Shown here: in pieces, positions 1 through 8,847 of the stretch
Position numbering within the stretch: the first letter of the stretch is position 1
Layout: each line of letters begins with the position of its first letter
Source of the DNA: Dankookia rubra
GTDB lineage: Bacteria > Pseudomonadota > Alphaproteobacteria > Acetobacterales > Acetobacteraceae
Assembly: GCF_004355005.1 (NCBI RefSeq)
Contig: NZ_SMSJ01000011.1
Span: 62,001-126,000 of the forward strand
Reading direction: 5' to 3'
DNA length: 64,000 bases
Made by a program: the position numbers and the translations under genes
Notes under the pieces: generated by a model
Databases searched by the model: none
Seen by the model: only the letters and a program-made list of their open reading frames with translations
What the model was told of the DNA's origin: nothing

Positions 1-320
1 TCGACGTCCCCGGCCGGTCGCTGCGCCTGCTGGTCTTCGACCGGGTGCCCTGGCCACGCCCTTCCATCCTGCACCGGGAGCGCCGCATCCACCTCTCGGG
101 CGGCGAGCCGAAGGCCTATGACGACGCCCAGGCCCGGCACCGGCTGCGTCAGGCCTTCGGCCGGCTCATCCGCCGCCACGACGACCGTGGCGTCTTCGTG
201 CTGCTCGACCGGTCCTGCCCCACCCGCCTGCTGGCCGGCCTGCCGGAGGGCGTGCCGGTGCGCCGCCTCGGCCTCGCCCAGGTGGTGGCGGAAACGCGCG
301 ACTTCCTCAGCCACCCGTGA
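1..320 (+). CDS. ATP-dependent DNA helicase, DinG-like (C-terminal fragment)
   Basis: The frame is open from base 3 and ends at 320, so only about the last 105 residues are visible and the start lies outside the window. The fragment carries the superfamily 2 helicase motif VI signature QAFGRLIRR, followed by DRGVFVLLDR, where the motif's arginines would contact ATP. This arrangement is typical of the DinG/XPD-like helicases that unwind DNA in repair and R-loop removal. Motif I, the DEAH box and any iron-sulfur cysteines cannot be checked. The family call is fairly secure from motif VI; the exact subfamily is inferred. Confidence 0.7.
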   Translation, partial: DVPGRSLRLLVFDRVPWPRPSILHRERRIHLSGGEPKAYDDAQARHRLRQAFGRLIRRHDDRGVFVLLDRSCPTRLLAGLPEGVPVRRLGLAQVVAETRDFLSHP

Positions 321-431
321 GCAATGTTACAGGACTAATCATTGACGTGAGGCGAGCGCGGCGCGACGAGATTGCCCAAGGAGGTTCCGCCCCGCACCGC
401 GGCGACCGGACCGCCGGAACAGCGAGGCCCC

Positions 432-848
432 ATGCCCAATACGCGTTTCAACCCGCAGGAGGCGCTGGTCTGCGCCATGGTCCTCATGGCGGCCTCGGAC
501 CGCAACATGACCGATGCCGAGGTCGGGATGATGTCCCGCCTGGTGCAGGAGCTGCCGGTCTTCAGCGACTTCCACCCCGCCGGCATCGCCAGCGTGACGG
601 AAACCTGCCTCGGCCTGCTGGAACGCGAGGATGGCCTCGACCGCGCCATGACGCTGATCCGCGACGCGCTGCCGCAGCGGCTGCGCGAGACCGCCTACCT
701 GCTGGCCTGCGAGGTCGCCGCGGCGGATGGCGAGGCATCCCAGGCCGAGCTGCAGTTCCTGCAGGACCTGCGCATCGCGCTCGACCTCGACCGGTTGATC
801 GCAGGGGCGATCGAGCGGGCGGCGAAGGCGCGGTACCAGGTCATTTGA
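432..848 (+). CDS. TerB-family (tellurite resistance-like) protein
   Basis: This 138-residue protein is all-helical in appearance. It has two acidic DRNMTDAE and DGEASQAE segments (about residues 22-29 and 99-106) spaced as in the TerB/DjlA N-terminal fold, where paired acidic loops bind metal. Proteins of this type are cytoplasmic and often linked to stress or membrane-associated complexes; the substrate here is unknown. I chose the ATG at 432 because it follows AGCGAGG and begins the conserved part; an ATG 60 bases upstream adds only a low-complexity leader. It stands alone downstream of the helicase gene and is followed by the paired-hairpin repeat at 849-992. Confidence 0.6.
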   Translation: MPNTRFNPQEALVCAMVLMAASDRNMTDAEVGMMSRLVQELPVFSDFHPAGIASVTETCLGLLEREDGLDRAMTLIRDALPQRLRETAYLLACEVAAADGEASQAELQFLQDLRIALDLDRLIAGAIERAAKARYQVI

Positions 849-992
849 AGGCCAGGGAGGAAGCGTCCTCCCGTTGGACGCAGTGCGTCCGACCCTCCTC
901 TGTTTTTCTGACTGGGCACCTGCCGCGCGGCGAATGCTGACTCACAGAAATGGATGAGGGGGCTTGGGGGAGAATGCCTTCTCCCCCAACCT
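849..992. repeat. Paired-hairpin intergenic repeat, copy 1 (bidirectional terminator-like)
   Basis: The element fills the whole gap between two convergent genes. Its left hairpin is GGGAGG/CCTCCC (855-872), followed by a short GGACGC/GCGTCC hairpin (876-890). The right hairpin is an 11-bp perfect stem at 964-974/979-989 around a TGCC loop. Related copies lie at 44344-44480 and 49523-49656, sharing the stems and several internal blocks. The stop codon of the minus-strand neighbour sits at its right edge, inside the shared CCTTCAG. A transcription-termination role is inferred from position and structure; there is no long T tract. Confidence 0.7.
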
Positions 993-1544
993 TCAGGCCG
1001 CGCTGCCCCAGGGCCGCAGCGGATCCGGGATGCGGAAATCCCTTGGCACCTCGAAGTCGCGGGCCGCGCCGCGCATCGCCTCGGCCGGCTTCGGCATGCC
1101 GCGGCGATCGCCATAGTCCCGCGCCAGCCGCTTCCGCTCCGTGATCTTCCGCTCGCCCAGCGCCCGGCCGCAGAGCACGTCGAGCAGCGTCACGCCGGCC
1201 ACCGCGGCGATCGCCAGCCCGGCATTGCCGCGCTCCCGCCCACGCCCCGTCGCCAGCCCGCCGGCCAGGGTGCCGATGTCCAGCGCATCGCCGGCGACCC
1301 GACCCCAGATCCAGGGCGTCGGATCGCGCGAGGCGAGTATGCCGACCCCGGCAACGATCTCCCGCACGCCGTAGCCGGCGATCAGCTTCTCGTGGCCGCG
1401 CAGGCCGAGGCTGCGGGATACCGCATGCGGCGCCAGCAGCTCTGCAAGGCCCAGCCCGATGCTGAACCACCCGAGGCCCTGTGCCAGGCCGAGGGTGGTA
1501 TCCGCGCGGCGTTCGCCGCGCCGCCGCGCCGCGCGCCCGCTCAT
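993..1544 (-). CDS. Hypothetical membrane protein downstream of alcohol dehydrogenase
   Basis: This is a 183-residue protein with two or three hydrophobic segments (about residues 20-40, 62-75 and 105-125, the last containing [18 protein letters not shown]). A basic, proline-rich C-terminal tail ends in a repeated RDF pattern. I do not recognise a catalytic motif. Similar proteins are sometimes annotated cyclase/dehydrase because larger homologues carry an N-terminal lipid-binding-like domain, which is absent here. The start ATG overlaps the dehydrogenase stop as ATGA, so the two are translationally coupled in the four-gene operon 4207 to 993. Function unknown; membrane location is inferred. 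Confidence 0.6.
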   Translation of the reverse strand: MSGRAARRRGERRADTTLGLAQGLGWFSIGLGLAELLAPHAVSRSLGLRGHEKLIAGYGVREIVAGVGILASRDPTPWIWGRVAGDALDIGTLAGGLATGRGRERGNAGLAIAAVAGVTLLDVLCGRALGERKITERKRLARDYGDRRGMPKPAEAMRGAARDFEVPRDFRIPDPLRPWGSAA

Positions 1545-2710
1545 GGCCGGATCACCACCTTGATGCAGCTGTCCAGCTTGTCGCGGAAGGTCTTGTACAT
1601 CTCCGGCCCCTGTTCCAGCCCGACGCGGTGGGTGATGACGAAGGAGGGATCGATCTGCCCCTGCTCGATCCGGCGCAGCAGGTCGTCGCTCCAGCGGTTC
1701 ACGTGGGTCTGGCCCATGCGGATGGTCAGGCCCTTGTTCATGGCCATGCCGAAGGGGATCTTGTCGAGCAGGCCGCCATAGACGCCGGGGATGGAGAGCA
1801 CGCCGGCGGGGCGGCAGACATACATCATCTCCCGCAGCACATGCGGCCGGTCGGTCTCCAGCATCACCGCCTGCTTGGCGCGGTCGTACATGCTGTCGAT
1901 CGTCGCCGTCGCATGGGCTTCCATGCCCACGGCATCGATGCACTTCTCCGGCCCCTTGCCGCCGGTCAACTCGTTCAGCCGCTCGACGATGCTGTCCTCG
2001 GAGAAGTTCAGCGTGGTGGCGCCGCCGGCCCGCGCCATCGACAGGCGCTCGGGCACGTTGTCGATCGCGATGACCTGCTTCGCGCCGAGCAGCACGGCGC
2101 TGCGGATCGCCATCTGCCCGACCGGGCCGCAGCCCCAGATCGCCACCGTGTCGGTCGGCTGGATGTCGCATTGCACCGCGGCCTGCCACCCCGTCGGGAA
2201 GATGTCGGACAGGAACAGCACCTGCTCGTCGGACAGGCTGGACGGCACCTTGATGTGCGTCTTGTCGGCGAAGGGCACCCGCAGATACTCGGCCTGGCCG
2301 CCGGGATAGCCGCCGGTCAGGTGGGTATAGCCGAACAGCCCCGCCGTGGTGTGGCCGAAGACCTTGTCGGCCATGTCCTTGTTGCGGTTGCTGCGCTCGC
2401 AGACGCTGAAATTGCCGCGCCGGCACTGGTCGCACTCGCCGCAGATGATGGTGAAGGGGATGACCACGCGGTCGCCCTTCTTCAGGTTGGTGCAGTCGGG
2501 CCCGACCTCCTCGACCACGCCCATGGTCTCATGGCCCATGATGTCGCCGTTCTTCATGCCGGGCATGAAATTGTCGTACAGATGCAGGTCGGACCCACAG
2601 ATCGCGCAGGAGGTGACGCGGATGATGGCGTCCCGCGGCTGCTCGATCCTTGGATCGGGAACGTTGTCGCAACGGATGTCCTGCTTGCCGTGCCAGACCA
2701 GTGCGCGCAT
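1541..2710 (-). CDS. Zinc-dependent alcohol dehydrogenase (formaldehyde dehydrogenase-like)
   Basis: This 389-residue medium-chain dehydrogenase shows the whole family signature. Catalytic zinc ligands are C38 and H60-E61 (in GHETMG). Structural-zinc cysteines are at 90, 93, 96 and 104, and the nucleotide-binding turn GCGPVG lies at 193-198. The length and the long insert after the structural zinc resemble the glutathione-independent formaldehyde/threonine dehydrogenase branch, which oxidises small alcohols or aldehydes with NAD. The true substrate cannot be read from sequence. It is the third gene of an operon with an NTF2-like protein and a CDF exporter upstream and a membrane protein overlapping its stop. 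Confidence 0.88.
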   Translation of the reverse strand: MRALVWHGKQDIRCDNVPDPRIEQPRDAIIRVTSCAICGSDLHLYDNFMPGMKNGDIMGHETMGVVEEVGPDCTNLKKGDRVVIPFTIICGECDQCRRGNFSVCERSNRNKDMADKVFGHTTAGLFGYTHLTGGYPGGQAEYLRVPFADKTHIKVPSSLSDEQVLFLSDIFPTGWQAAVQCDIQPTDTVAIWGCGPVGQMAIRSAVLLGAKQVIAIDNVPERLSMARAGGATTLNFSEDSIVERLNELTGGKGPEKCIDAVGMEAHATATIDSMYDRAKQAVMLETDRPHVLREMMYVCRPAGVLSIPGVYGGLLDKIPFGMAMNKGLTIRMGQTHVNRWSDDLLRRIEQGQIDPSFVITHRVGLEQGPEMYKTFRDKLDSCIKVVIRP

Positions 2711-2772
2711 CCCGGGATTCCTTTTGGTATCCCCGTCGAACGCGGGCGGAGGCGCCAGGTTGTGCCGCCCGG

Positions 2773-3732
2773 TTACAGCGTCTCGGCAGGCGCCTGGGCG
2801 CAGGGATGCGCCGGGTCGCCGCTCTCCACCTGCAGGGTGGCATGGCCGATGCCGAAGCGCGTCCTGAGTTCGCCGCAGAGCGCCGTGAGGAAGCCGTCAT
2901 CCATCGCGGCGCCGGGCCGGACCAGATGCGCGGTCAGCGCCGTCTCCGTGGTGGAGATCGCCCAGATGTGCAGATCGTGCACCTCGGTCACCCCCGCCTG
3001 GGCCGCGAGGAAGCCGCCGACAGCGGCGGGATCGATTGCCGGCGGCACGGCGTCCATCGCCAGATCGACCGATTCCCGCAGCAGCCCCCAGGTGCCCACC
3101 AGGATGACGCCGGCGATGATCAGGCCGAGCACGGGGTCCACCCAAAGCCAGCCGGTCGCCTGGATCAGCAGCGCGCCGGCGACAACCCCGGCGGAGACGC
3201 CGGCATCCGCCACCATGTGCAGGTAGGCGCCGCGACGGTTGATGTCGGCCTCCCGCCCCCGGGCGAAGAGCAGGGCGGTGGCGCCATTCACCACGATGCC
3301 GGCGGCGGCGACCCAGAGCATCCATCCGGTCGCCACCGGCTCCGGCGCGATCAGCCGCTGGACGGATTCGAGTGCGATGGCGCCGACCGCGACCAGCAGC
3401 AGCATGGCATTGGCCAGCGCCGCCAGGATGCTGGCGCGATGGAAGCCGTAGGTGCGCCGCCGGCTCGGCAGCCGGCGGGCCAGCCGCACCGCGACCCAGG
3501 CCAGCACCAGGCCGAGGACGTCCGAGAGGTTGTGGCCGGCATCCGCCAGCAGCGCCATCGAGGCGGCAATCAGCCCCGCCGCGACCTCCAGCGCCACGAA
3601 GCCGAGGTTGAGCGAGACGCCGAGGGCGAAGCCCCGCTCCTCCGGCCGCGGCCCGTGCCGGTGGTGCGCGTGGCCATGCCCATGGGCGTGGTCATGGCCA
3701 TGGTGGTCATGCACATGGTGCGAATGGCCCAT
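2773..3732 (-). CDS. Cation diffusion facilitator metal exporter (CzcD/ZitB-like)
   Basis: This 319-residue inner-membrane protein has a histidine-rich N-terminus (residues 3-27, about a dozen His in HxH and HGH runs) that probably collects metal ions. Six predicted membrane helices follow. The transport-site signature appears twice: H67 and D71 in [11 protein letters not shown], and HMVADAG in the fifth helix, matching the paired His/Asp site of zinc-exporting CDF proteins. A soluble C-terminal domain with conserved histidines (EVHDLHIW) completes the family layout. Export of Zn, Co or Cd from the cytoplasm is the expected role. It starts 4 bases after the NTF2-like gene stop, so they are co-transcribed. 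Confidence 0.9.
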   Translation of the reverse strand: MGHSHHVHDHHGHDHAHGHGHAHHRHGPRPEERGFALGVSLNLGFVALEVAAGLIAASMALLADAGHNLSDVLGLVLAWVAVRLARRLPSRRRTYGFHRASILAALANAMLLLVAVGAIALESVQRLIAPEPVATGWMLWVAAAGIVVNGATALLFARGREADINRRGAYLHMVADAGVSAGVVAGALLIQATGWLWVDPVLGLIIAGVILVGTWGLLRESVDLAMDAVPPAIDPAAVGGFLAAQAGVTEVHDLHIWAISTTETALTAHLVRPGAAMDDGFLTALCGELRTRFGIGHATLQVESGDPAHPCAQAPAETL

Positions 3733-3736
3733 GCCG

Positions 3737-4207
3737 CTAGAGCCCCAGCGCCGTCAGGCCGGGATGGTCGGCCGGGCGCGGCCCCGGCGCCGGCCAGCGG
3801 AACAGCCGGTCGGCTTCCCGGATCGGCACGTCGTTGATGCTGGCATGGCGTTCGTGCATCAGGCCCTGCTCGTCGAAATCCCAGTTCTCGTTGCCATGGC
3901 TGCGGAACCAGGACCCGCTGTCATCGCGCCATTCATAGACGAAGCGGACCGCGATGCGGTTCCCGGCGAAGGCCCAGACCTCCTTGATCAGCCGGTAGTC
4001 CAGCTCCCGCGCCCACTTGCGGGTGAGGAACGCGGTGATCGCGGCGCGGCCCGAGAAGAACTCCGCCCGGTTCCGCCAGCGGCTGTCCTCGGTATAGGCC
4101 AGCGCCACGCGGGTGGGGTCGCGGCTGTTCCAGCCATCCTCGGCGGCGCGGGCCTTCTGCGCAGCGGTGTCAGCGGTGAAGGGCGGCAGCGGGGGGCGGG
4201 CGGTCAT
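3737..4207 (-). CDS. NTF2-like protein, DUF1348 family
   Basis: This 156-residue protein has the SnoaL/NTF2 cone fold pattern: an N-terminal helix ending in [23 protein letters not shown], the [19 protein letters not shown] helix, then beta strands with [10 protein letters not shown] and [14 protein letters not shown]. This arrangement is characteristic of the DUF1348 group, which is almost always near 150 residues. No catalytic chemistry is established for the family. It is first in the operon 4207 to 993, directly followed by the metal exporter. A strong terminator at 4240-4270 separates it from the Bax-inhibitor gene upstream, so the operon needs its own promoter in the roughly 30 bases before the start; I cannot identify one. 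Confidence 0.82.
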   Translation of the reverse strand: MTARPPLPPFTADTAAQKARAAEDGWNSRDPTRVALAYTEDSRWRNRAEFFSGRAAITAFLTRKWARELDYRLIKEVWAFAGNRIAVRFVYEWRDDSGSWFRSHGNENWDFDEQGLMHERHASINDVPIREADRLFRWPAPGPRPADHPGLTALGL

Positions 4208-4239
4208 GGTGGGGCTCCTCCGAGGGTAAGGATAGCCAC

Positions 4240-4270
4240 AAAAAAAGCCCCGGGGGTCTCCCCCCGGGGC
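4240..4270 (-). terminator. Rho-independent terminator of the Bax-inhibitor gene
   Basis: Read on the minus strand, a 10-bp perfect GC stem (GCCCCGGGGG with its complement, 4247-4270) around a GAGA tetraloop is followed by seven T residues (4246-4240). It lies 25 bases after the stop of the Bax-inhibitor gene at 4296 and just upstream of the NTF2-like gene on the same strand. It is a textbook intrinsic terminator and the clearest in the window. Confidence 0.93.
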
Positions 4271-4295
4271 CGTGCCGGACCGGAAAGGCCCTGGC

Positions 4296-5090
4296 TCAGT
4301 CGTTGCTCTGGCGGACGCCCACCAGCTGCAGCATCATCTGGAACAGGTTGATGAAGTTCAGGTAGAGGCCCAGCGCGTCCATCACGCTGCGCTTGCCCGC
4401 TTCCTCCGTCCCCTCGGCATAGGAATACTCGATGTAGTCCGCCTTGATCCGCTGGGTGTCGTAGGCCGTGAGGCCGACGAAGACGACCACGCCGATCAGG
4501 CTGATGGCGAACTGCAACGCCGAGGACTGCATGAACATGTTGACCAGCCCGGCGATGATGATGCCGATCAGGCCCATCATCATGAAGCTGCCCATCTTCG
4601 TCAGGTCGGCCTTGGTCGTGTAGCCGTAGAGGCTGACCGAGGCGTACATCGCCGCCGTGATGAAGAAGGTCGTGCCGATGCTGGCGCCGGTGTAGCGGAA
4701 GGCCAGGTTGCTCAGGCTCGCGCCCATGCAGACGCAGAAGGCCCAGAACAAAGCCTGCGACGTGGTCTTGCTCAGGCGGTTGTAGCCGAAGCTGAGGACC
4801 AGCGTGAAGGCGAGCGGCGAGAGCGCGGCGACCCAGAAGAGGATCGTCGGCTGCATGACGATGCGGCCGGACTGGGTGCGGGCGGCGGTGTAGAACAGCT
4901 CCTGCAGCGCAGGCACGCTGACCACCGCGATTGCGACGATGCCGGTGAGCAGCAGCCCCGAGGCCATCCAATTGTAGACCCGGAGCATGTACCCCCGGAG
5001 CCCGGCATCGACGGCGGCCGCGTCGGCGGTCGCTGTGCGACCCCAGCCAGGCGCACCCGTCTGGTATCGATAGTCGGGTTGAAGGGCCAT
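4296..5090 (-). CDS. Bax inhibitor-1/YccA family membrane protein
   Basis: This 264-residue protein has a soluble N-terminus of about 35 residues followed by seven hydrophobic helices. It contains the family hallmark [11 protein letters not shown] just before the last helix, whose aspartate is part of the pH-sensing di-aspartyl latch in structurally known members. Family members act as proton-regulated calcium leak channels or FtsH modulators in the inner membrane; which applies here is unknown. It is a monocistronic unit, with a sigma-70-type promoter at 5134-5163 upstream and an intrinsic terminator at 4240-4270 downstream. Confidence 0.9.
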   Translation of the reverse strand: MALQPDYRYQTGAPGWGRTATADAAAVDAGLRGYMLRVYNWMASGLLLTGIVAIAVVSVPALQELFYTAARTQSGRIVMQPTILFWVAALSPLAFTLVLSFGYNRLSKTTSQALFWAFCVCMGASLSNLAFRYTGASIGTTFFITAAMYASVSLYGYTTKADLTKMGSFMMMGLIGIIIAGLVNMFMQSSALQFAISLIGVVVFVGLTAYDTQRIKADYIEYSYAEGTEEAGKRSVMDALGLYLNFINLFQMMLQLVGVRQSND

Positions 5091-5133
5091 AGGTGTCTCG
5101 AACCTCCCAAGGGGGGCAATCCCCGCGACGATG

Positions 5134-5163
5134 GTTATATGGAGAAGCTGTAACCCGTTTCAA
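5134..5163 (-). promoter_or_regulatory. Sigma-70-type promoter for the Bax-inhibitor gene
   Basis: On the minus strand a -35 element TTGAAA (5163-5158) and a -10 element TATAAC (5139-5134) are separated by 18 bases. Each matches five of six positions of the housekeeping consensus. Transcription would start near 5127, giving a leader of about 37 bases before the ATG at 5090. An AT-rich -10 stands out in this GC-rich genome. Predicted by eye only. Confidence 0.7.
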
Positions 5164-5275
5164 CGGGATTCCGCGTGAAAGCGGCAGCGACTCCAGCCGG
5201 CGCGCGGGAGCAGGCCGGCACCGCTAATGTAGGCTTCCGACGGTCGCAGTCCATGTAGCGAAGCGTGAAGAATCC

Positions 5276-7921
5276 CTATTCGTTCCGCAACAGGGGGCCG
5301 GGCCGCACCCGCAGGGCCAGGGCGGTGCCGATCTGGCCGCAGGCGAGGGTCAGCAGGGCGCAGCCGATCACCGTCGCCGCCAGGGTTCCCGGCAGCAGCG
5401 CCCAGTCCGCCCGCATGACCTGGGTGATCACTGCCCAGGCCGCGGCGCTGCCGGCCACCGCCGCCAGCAGCCCGGCGACCAGCCCGATCAGCGCATATTC
5501 CACCAGCCAGGCCGCGCGGATCTGCGCCCGGGTGGCACCGAGCGTCTTCAGCACCACCGCATCCCGCACCCTTTGCCGCTGCCCCGCGGCGACTGCCCCG
5601 GCCAGGACCAGGCCGCCGGCCAGCAGGGTCAGGCTGCCGGTCGCCGAGAGCGCGGTCCCGACGCGGCCGAGGATCGCCGCCACCGCCTCCAGCGCATCCC
5701 GCACCCGGATGCCGGAGATGTTGGGAAAGGCGTCGGTCAGACCCCGCAGCACGGCGCTGTCCTGCGCCGGGTCGCCGCGAACGGTAGCGATGTGGGTGTG
5801 CGGCGCGGCCTCCAGCAATCCGGGGGAGGCGACCAGGGTGAAGTTCATCCCCAGGCCGCGCCAATCCACCGCGCGCAGGTTGGCGACCTCGAGGTCGATG
5901 GTCCGGCCCAGCACGTTGACGGTGATGGCGTCGCCGATCCCCACCCCCCAGCCGCGGGCGATGCCCGCATCCATCGAGAGCAGCGGCTTGCCGCGGTAGT
6001 CGGCCGGCCACCAGCCGCCCTCCACCAGCTTGGTGCCCTCCGGCGGCATCGCGGCATAGGTCAGGCCGCGGTCGCCGCGCAGCGCCCAGGCGGTCTCCTC
6101 GGAGACCTTCACCTGCTCGGCCGGGACGCCCTTCACCGCGACCACGCGGGCGCGGAGGCTCGGGACGCGCTTCACCTCCGTCACCCCCGGCAGGGCGAGG
6201 GCGGTCGCGTCGAAGCGCTGGGCCTGGTCGGACTGGATGTCGATGAAGAAGAAGTTGGGCGCGCGGGCCGGCATCTCGGCCGCCAGCTGCCGGCGCAGGT
6301 TGCCCTCGATCTGGGCGATGGCGGCCAGCGTCGTCAGACCGATGCCGAGCGAGACCACCAGCAGCGCCGCCGGCGAGCCAGGCCGGTGCAGGTTGGCAAG
6401 GCCGAGCCGCAGGGCCGGGCGGCGGAGGTGGCCGAGCCGCCGCGCGCCGGCCGCCAGCGCCCAGGCGCCGCCGCGGAACAGCGCCAGCGCGGCGATGGCC
6501 GCGCCGCAGAAGCCGAGGGCGAACCAGCGGTCGCCCGAGGTGACGACGATCAACCCGACCAGCGCCGCGGCCGCCGCCAGGTTGAGGGCCAGCACCGCGC
6601 CGCCCGGCCAGGCCCCGGCCGGCTGCACCGCATCGCGGAACAGCGCCGCGCCGGAGATCCGCGCGGCACGGCCGAGCGGCCAGAGCGCGAAGGCCAGCGC
6701 GGTCAACAGCCCGTAGAGCGCCGCCAGCGCCAGCGGCGCCGGGTAGAGCGCCAGCCGCGGCGGCACCGGGAGTGAGCCCGACAGCGCCTGCGCCGCCGCC
6801 CAGGTCAGCGCATAGCCGCCCACCAGCCCGATCCCGATCCCGAGCGCCGCCAATGCCAGCACCTGGATCAGGTAGGTCAGAAAGATGATGGCGGCCGGGG
6901 CGCCGAGGCAGCGCAGCGTGGCGATCGAGCGCGCCCGCGCATCCAGCCAGCCGCGCACCCCGGTGCCGACGCCGATCCCGCCCACCAGCAGCGCGGTCAG
7001 CCCGGCGAGCGTGAGGAACGAGGCCGCGCGGTCGAGGAAGCGGTTCACCCCGGGCTCCGCCTGGTCGGCGGTGCGGATGCGCCAGCCCTCGGCGGCGAAG
7101 GCGGTCCGCAATTCATTGGCGAAGCGGGCGCGCGGAGTGCCCTCGGGCAGCCGGATGCGGAGGTCGTGCTGCACCAGGCTGCCGGGCTGGAGCAGCTGGG
7201 TGCGGGCCAGCATCGCCTCGGTGATCAGGGCGCGCGGGCCGAAGAGCGCGGGGGTGGTGGCCTTGTCGGGCTCCGCCCGCACTACCGCGGCAAAGACGAA
7301 GGAGGCCTCGCCGATCCGCACCCGGTCGCCGACGGCAAGGCCCAGCCGCTCCGCCACCAGCGGGTCGAGCGCCACGCGCGGGGCATTGGCCGCGGCCTCC
7401 TCGACCGGCGATTGCTGCAGGATCGGGACGGCGTTGAGTTCCTGGCGGTTGGCCAGCGGCACCGGCGGGTCGAGCTCGAGCGCCCCGAACAGCGGATAGG
7501 CCTTGTCGGCGGCCTTCATCTCGACCAGCATCCGCTCGCCCGAGGGCGCCACCAGCATCGAGCGCAGGGTGACCACGGCCGAGACCTGGCCGCCGCGCGC
7601 CTCGATCCAGGCGCGCGCTTCGGGCGTCGCCGGGCGGTTGCCGCTGCGGAGTTCCACGTCGCCGCCGAGGATGCGGGCACCATCCGCCTGCAACCCTGCC
7701 TCGATGCCCGCCCGCAGCGTGCCCACCGCGGCGATCGCGGCGACGCCGAGCGCCAGGCAGGCAAGGACGATCCGCAGGGAATGGATGCCGCCACGCAATT
7801 CGCGCCGCGCCAGCCGGAGGCCGAGTGCGAGCTGGCCAGCAGGACCCAAGGCGGTGCGCTCCAAACCTGATTTCGGGCGGATCGCAGTCCTTGATCCGGA
7901 CCGGTCTCCGCCCGCGTGCAT
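5276..7921 (-). CDS. FtsX/MacB-type ABC transporter permease (YbbP-like)
   Basis: This is an 881-residue permease. An N-terminal LARRELRGG entry leads into a first membrane helix, followed by a large periplasmic domain (about 70-270) and a block of membrane helices (about 280-500). A second periplasmic domain contains GVTEVKRVPSLRARV, and three C-terminal helices include a GATRAQI turn. This double FtsX layout matches the YbbP-type permeases thought to act in lipid or lysophospholipid handling and normally paired with an ATPase like YbbA. No ATPase gene is next to it here. The start is uncertain: ATG at 7921 follows GGAAAG, but an upstream ATG at 7978 and a downstream TTG preceded by GGAG are possible. 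Confidence 0.82.
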   Translation of the reverse strand: MHAGGDRSGSRTAIRPKSGLERTALGPAGQLALGLRLARRELRGGIHSLRIVLACLALGVAAIAAVGTLRAGIEAGLQADGARILGGDVELRSGNRPATPEARAWIEARGGQVSAVVTLRSMLVAPSGERMLVEMKAADKAYPLFGALELDPPVPLANRQELNAVPILQQSPVEEAAANAPRVALDPLVAERLGLAVGDRVRIGEASFVFAAVVRAEPDKATTPALFGPRALITEAMLARTQLLQPGSLVQHDLRIRLPEGTPRARFANELRTAFAAEGWRIRTADQAEPGVNRFLDRAASFLTLAGLTALLVGGIGVGTGVRGWLDARARSIATLRCLGAPAAIIFLTYLIQVLALAALGIGIGLVGGYALTWAAAQALSGSLPVPPRLALYPAPLALAALYGLLTALAFALWPLGRAARISGAALFRDAVQPAGAWPGGAVLALNLAAAAALVGLIVVTSGDRWFALGFCGAAIAALALFRGGAWALAAGARRLGHLRRPALRLGLANLHRPGSPAALLVVSLGIGLTTLAAIAQIEGNLRRQLAAEMPARAPNFFFIDIQSDQAQRFDATALALPGVTEVKRVPSLRARVVAVKGVPAEQVKVSEETAWALRGDRGLTYAAMPPEGTKLVEGGWWPADYRGKPLLSMDAGIARGWGVGIGDAITVNVLGRTIDLEVANLRAVDWRGLGMNFTLVASPGLLEAAPHTHIATVRGDPAQDSAVLRGLTDAFPNISGIRVRDALEAVAAILGRVGTALSATGSLTLLAGGLVLAGAVAAGQRQRVRDAVVLKTLGATRAQIRAAWLVEYALIGLVAGLLAAVAGSAAAWAVITQVMRADWALLPGTLAATVIGCALLTLACGQIGTALALRVRPGPLLRNE

Positions 7922-8073
7922 TGCTTTCCAGAGCAGATCGCTGCCGGGACTGCCGGCCCCGCGGCGACCTGATCTCACCTGGAGGTGGGGCCAGCCTGCC
8001 CCGATCCAAGGCCAGCCGGCAACGCCCAGGGTGACGAAGCGTTACCGCGGCCAAAGCCGGGACCGTATCGACC

Positions 8074-8847
8074 ATGGACGCCGAAATCGCCGTCGCCCTC
8101 CTCGCCCTGATCGGGATGGAGGTGGTGCTCGGCATCGACAACCTCGTCTTCATCGCCATCCTGTCGAACCGGCTGCCGGAGGCGCAGCGGGTGCCGGCGC
8201 GGCGGATCGGCCTCGGCCTCGCGGTGCTGCTGCGCTTCGCCATGCTGGCCGGGACCAGCTGGCTGCTGACCCTGACCCGGCCGCTTCTCGAGGTCATGGG
8301 CCTCGGGATCTCCGGCAAGGACCTGATCCTGCTGGCCGGCGGGCTGTTTCTGATCGGCAAGGCGACGATCGAGATCCACCACCGGGTCGACCCCGACAGC
8401 CAGGCCGAGAGCCATGCGGCGGATGCCCGGCTGGCGTCCTTCTGGCCGACCGTCTTCCAGATCCTCCTGCTCGACATGGTCTTCTCCGTCGACAGCATCC
8501 TGGCCGCGGTCGCGCTGACGCGGGAGTTCTGGATCATCGCCACGGCGATCGTGGTCTCGGTCGTCGCCATGCTGTTCTCGATGGACGCGCTGTCCCGCTT
8601 CATGGAGCGCAACCCGACGGTGGTGATGCTGGCGCTGGCCTTCCTGGTGATGATCGGGATGGTGCTGGTCGCCGAGGGCCTCGGCGTGCACGTCCCGAAG
8701 GGCTTCGTCTACGTCGCCATGGCCTTCGCCGCGGCGGTGGAGGGGCTGAACCTGCTGGCCAAGCGAGCCGGCCGGCGCAAGCGGGTCACCCCACCCGCGG
8801 CAGCATCGACCCCTTCGCCGGCACCGCCGCGAACAACGCGGCCCTGA
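8074..8847 (+). CDS. TerC-family integral membrane protein
   Basis: This is a 257-residue protein with about seven hydrophobic helices. It carries both TerC signatures: MEVVLGIDNLVFIAIL near residues 15-30 and LLDMVFSVDSILAAVAL near 130-146, each with a membrane-embedded aspartate proposed to coordinate metal ions. TerC proteins are linked to tellurite resistance and more recently to manganese export and metalation of secreted enzymes; the substrate here is not established. The last 62 bases overlap the convergent SDR gene at 8786. Confidence 0.9.
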   Translation: MDAEIAVALLALIGMEVVLGIDNLVFIAILSNRLPEAQRVPARRIGLGLAVLLRFAMLAGTSWLLTLTRPLLEVMGLGISGKDLILLAGGLFLIGKATIEIHHRVDPDSQAESHAADARLASFWPTVFQILLLDMVFSVDSILAAVALTREFWIIATAIVVSVVAMLFSMDALSRFMERNPTVVMLALAFLVMIGMVLVAEGLGVHVPKGFVYVAMAFAAAVEGLNLLAKRAGRRKRVTPPAAASTPSPAPPRTTRP

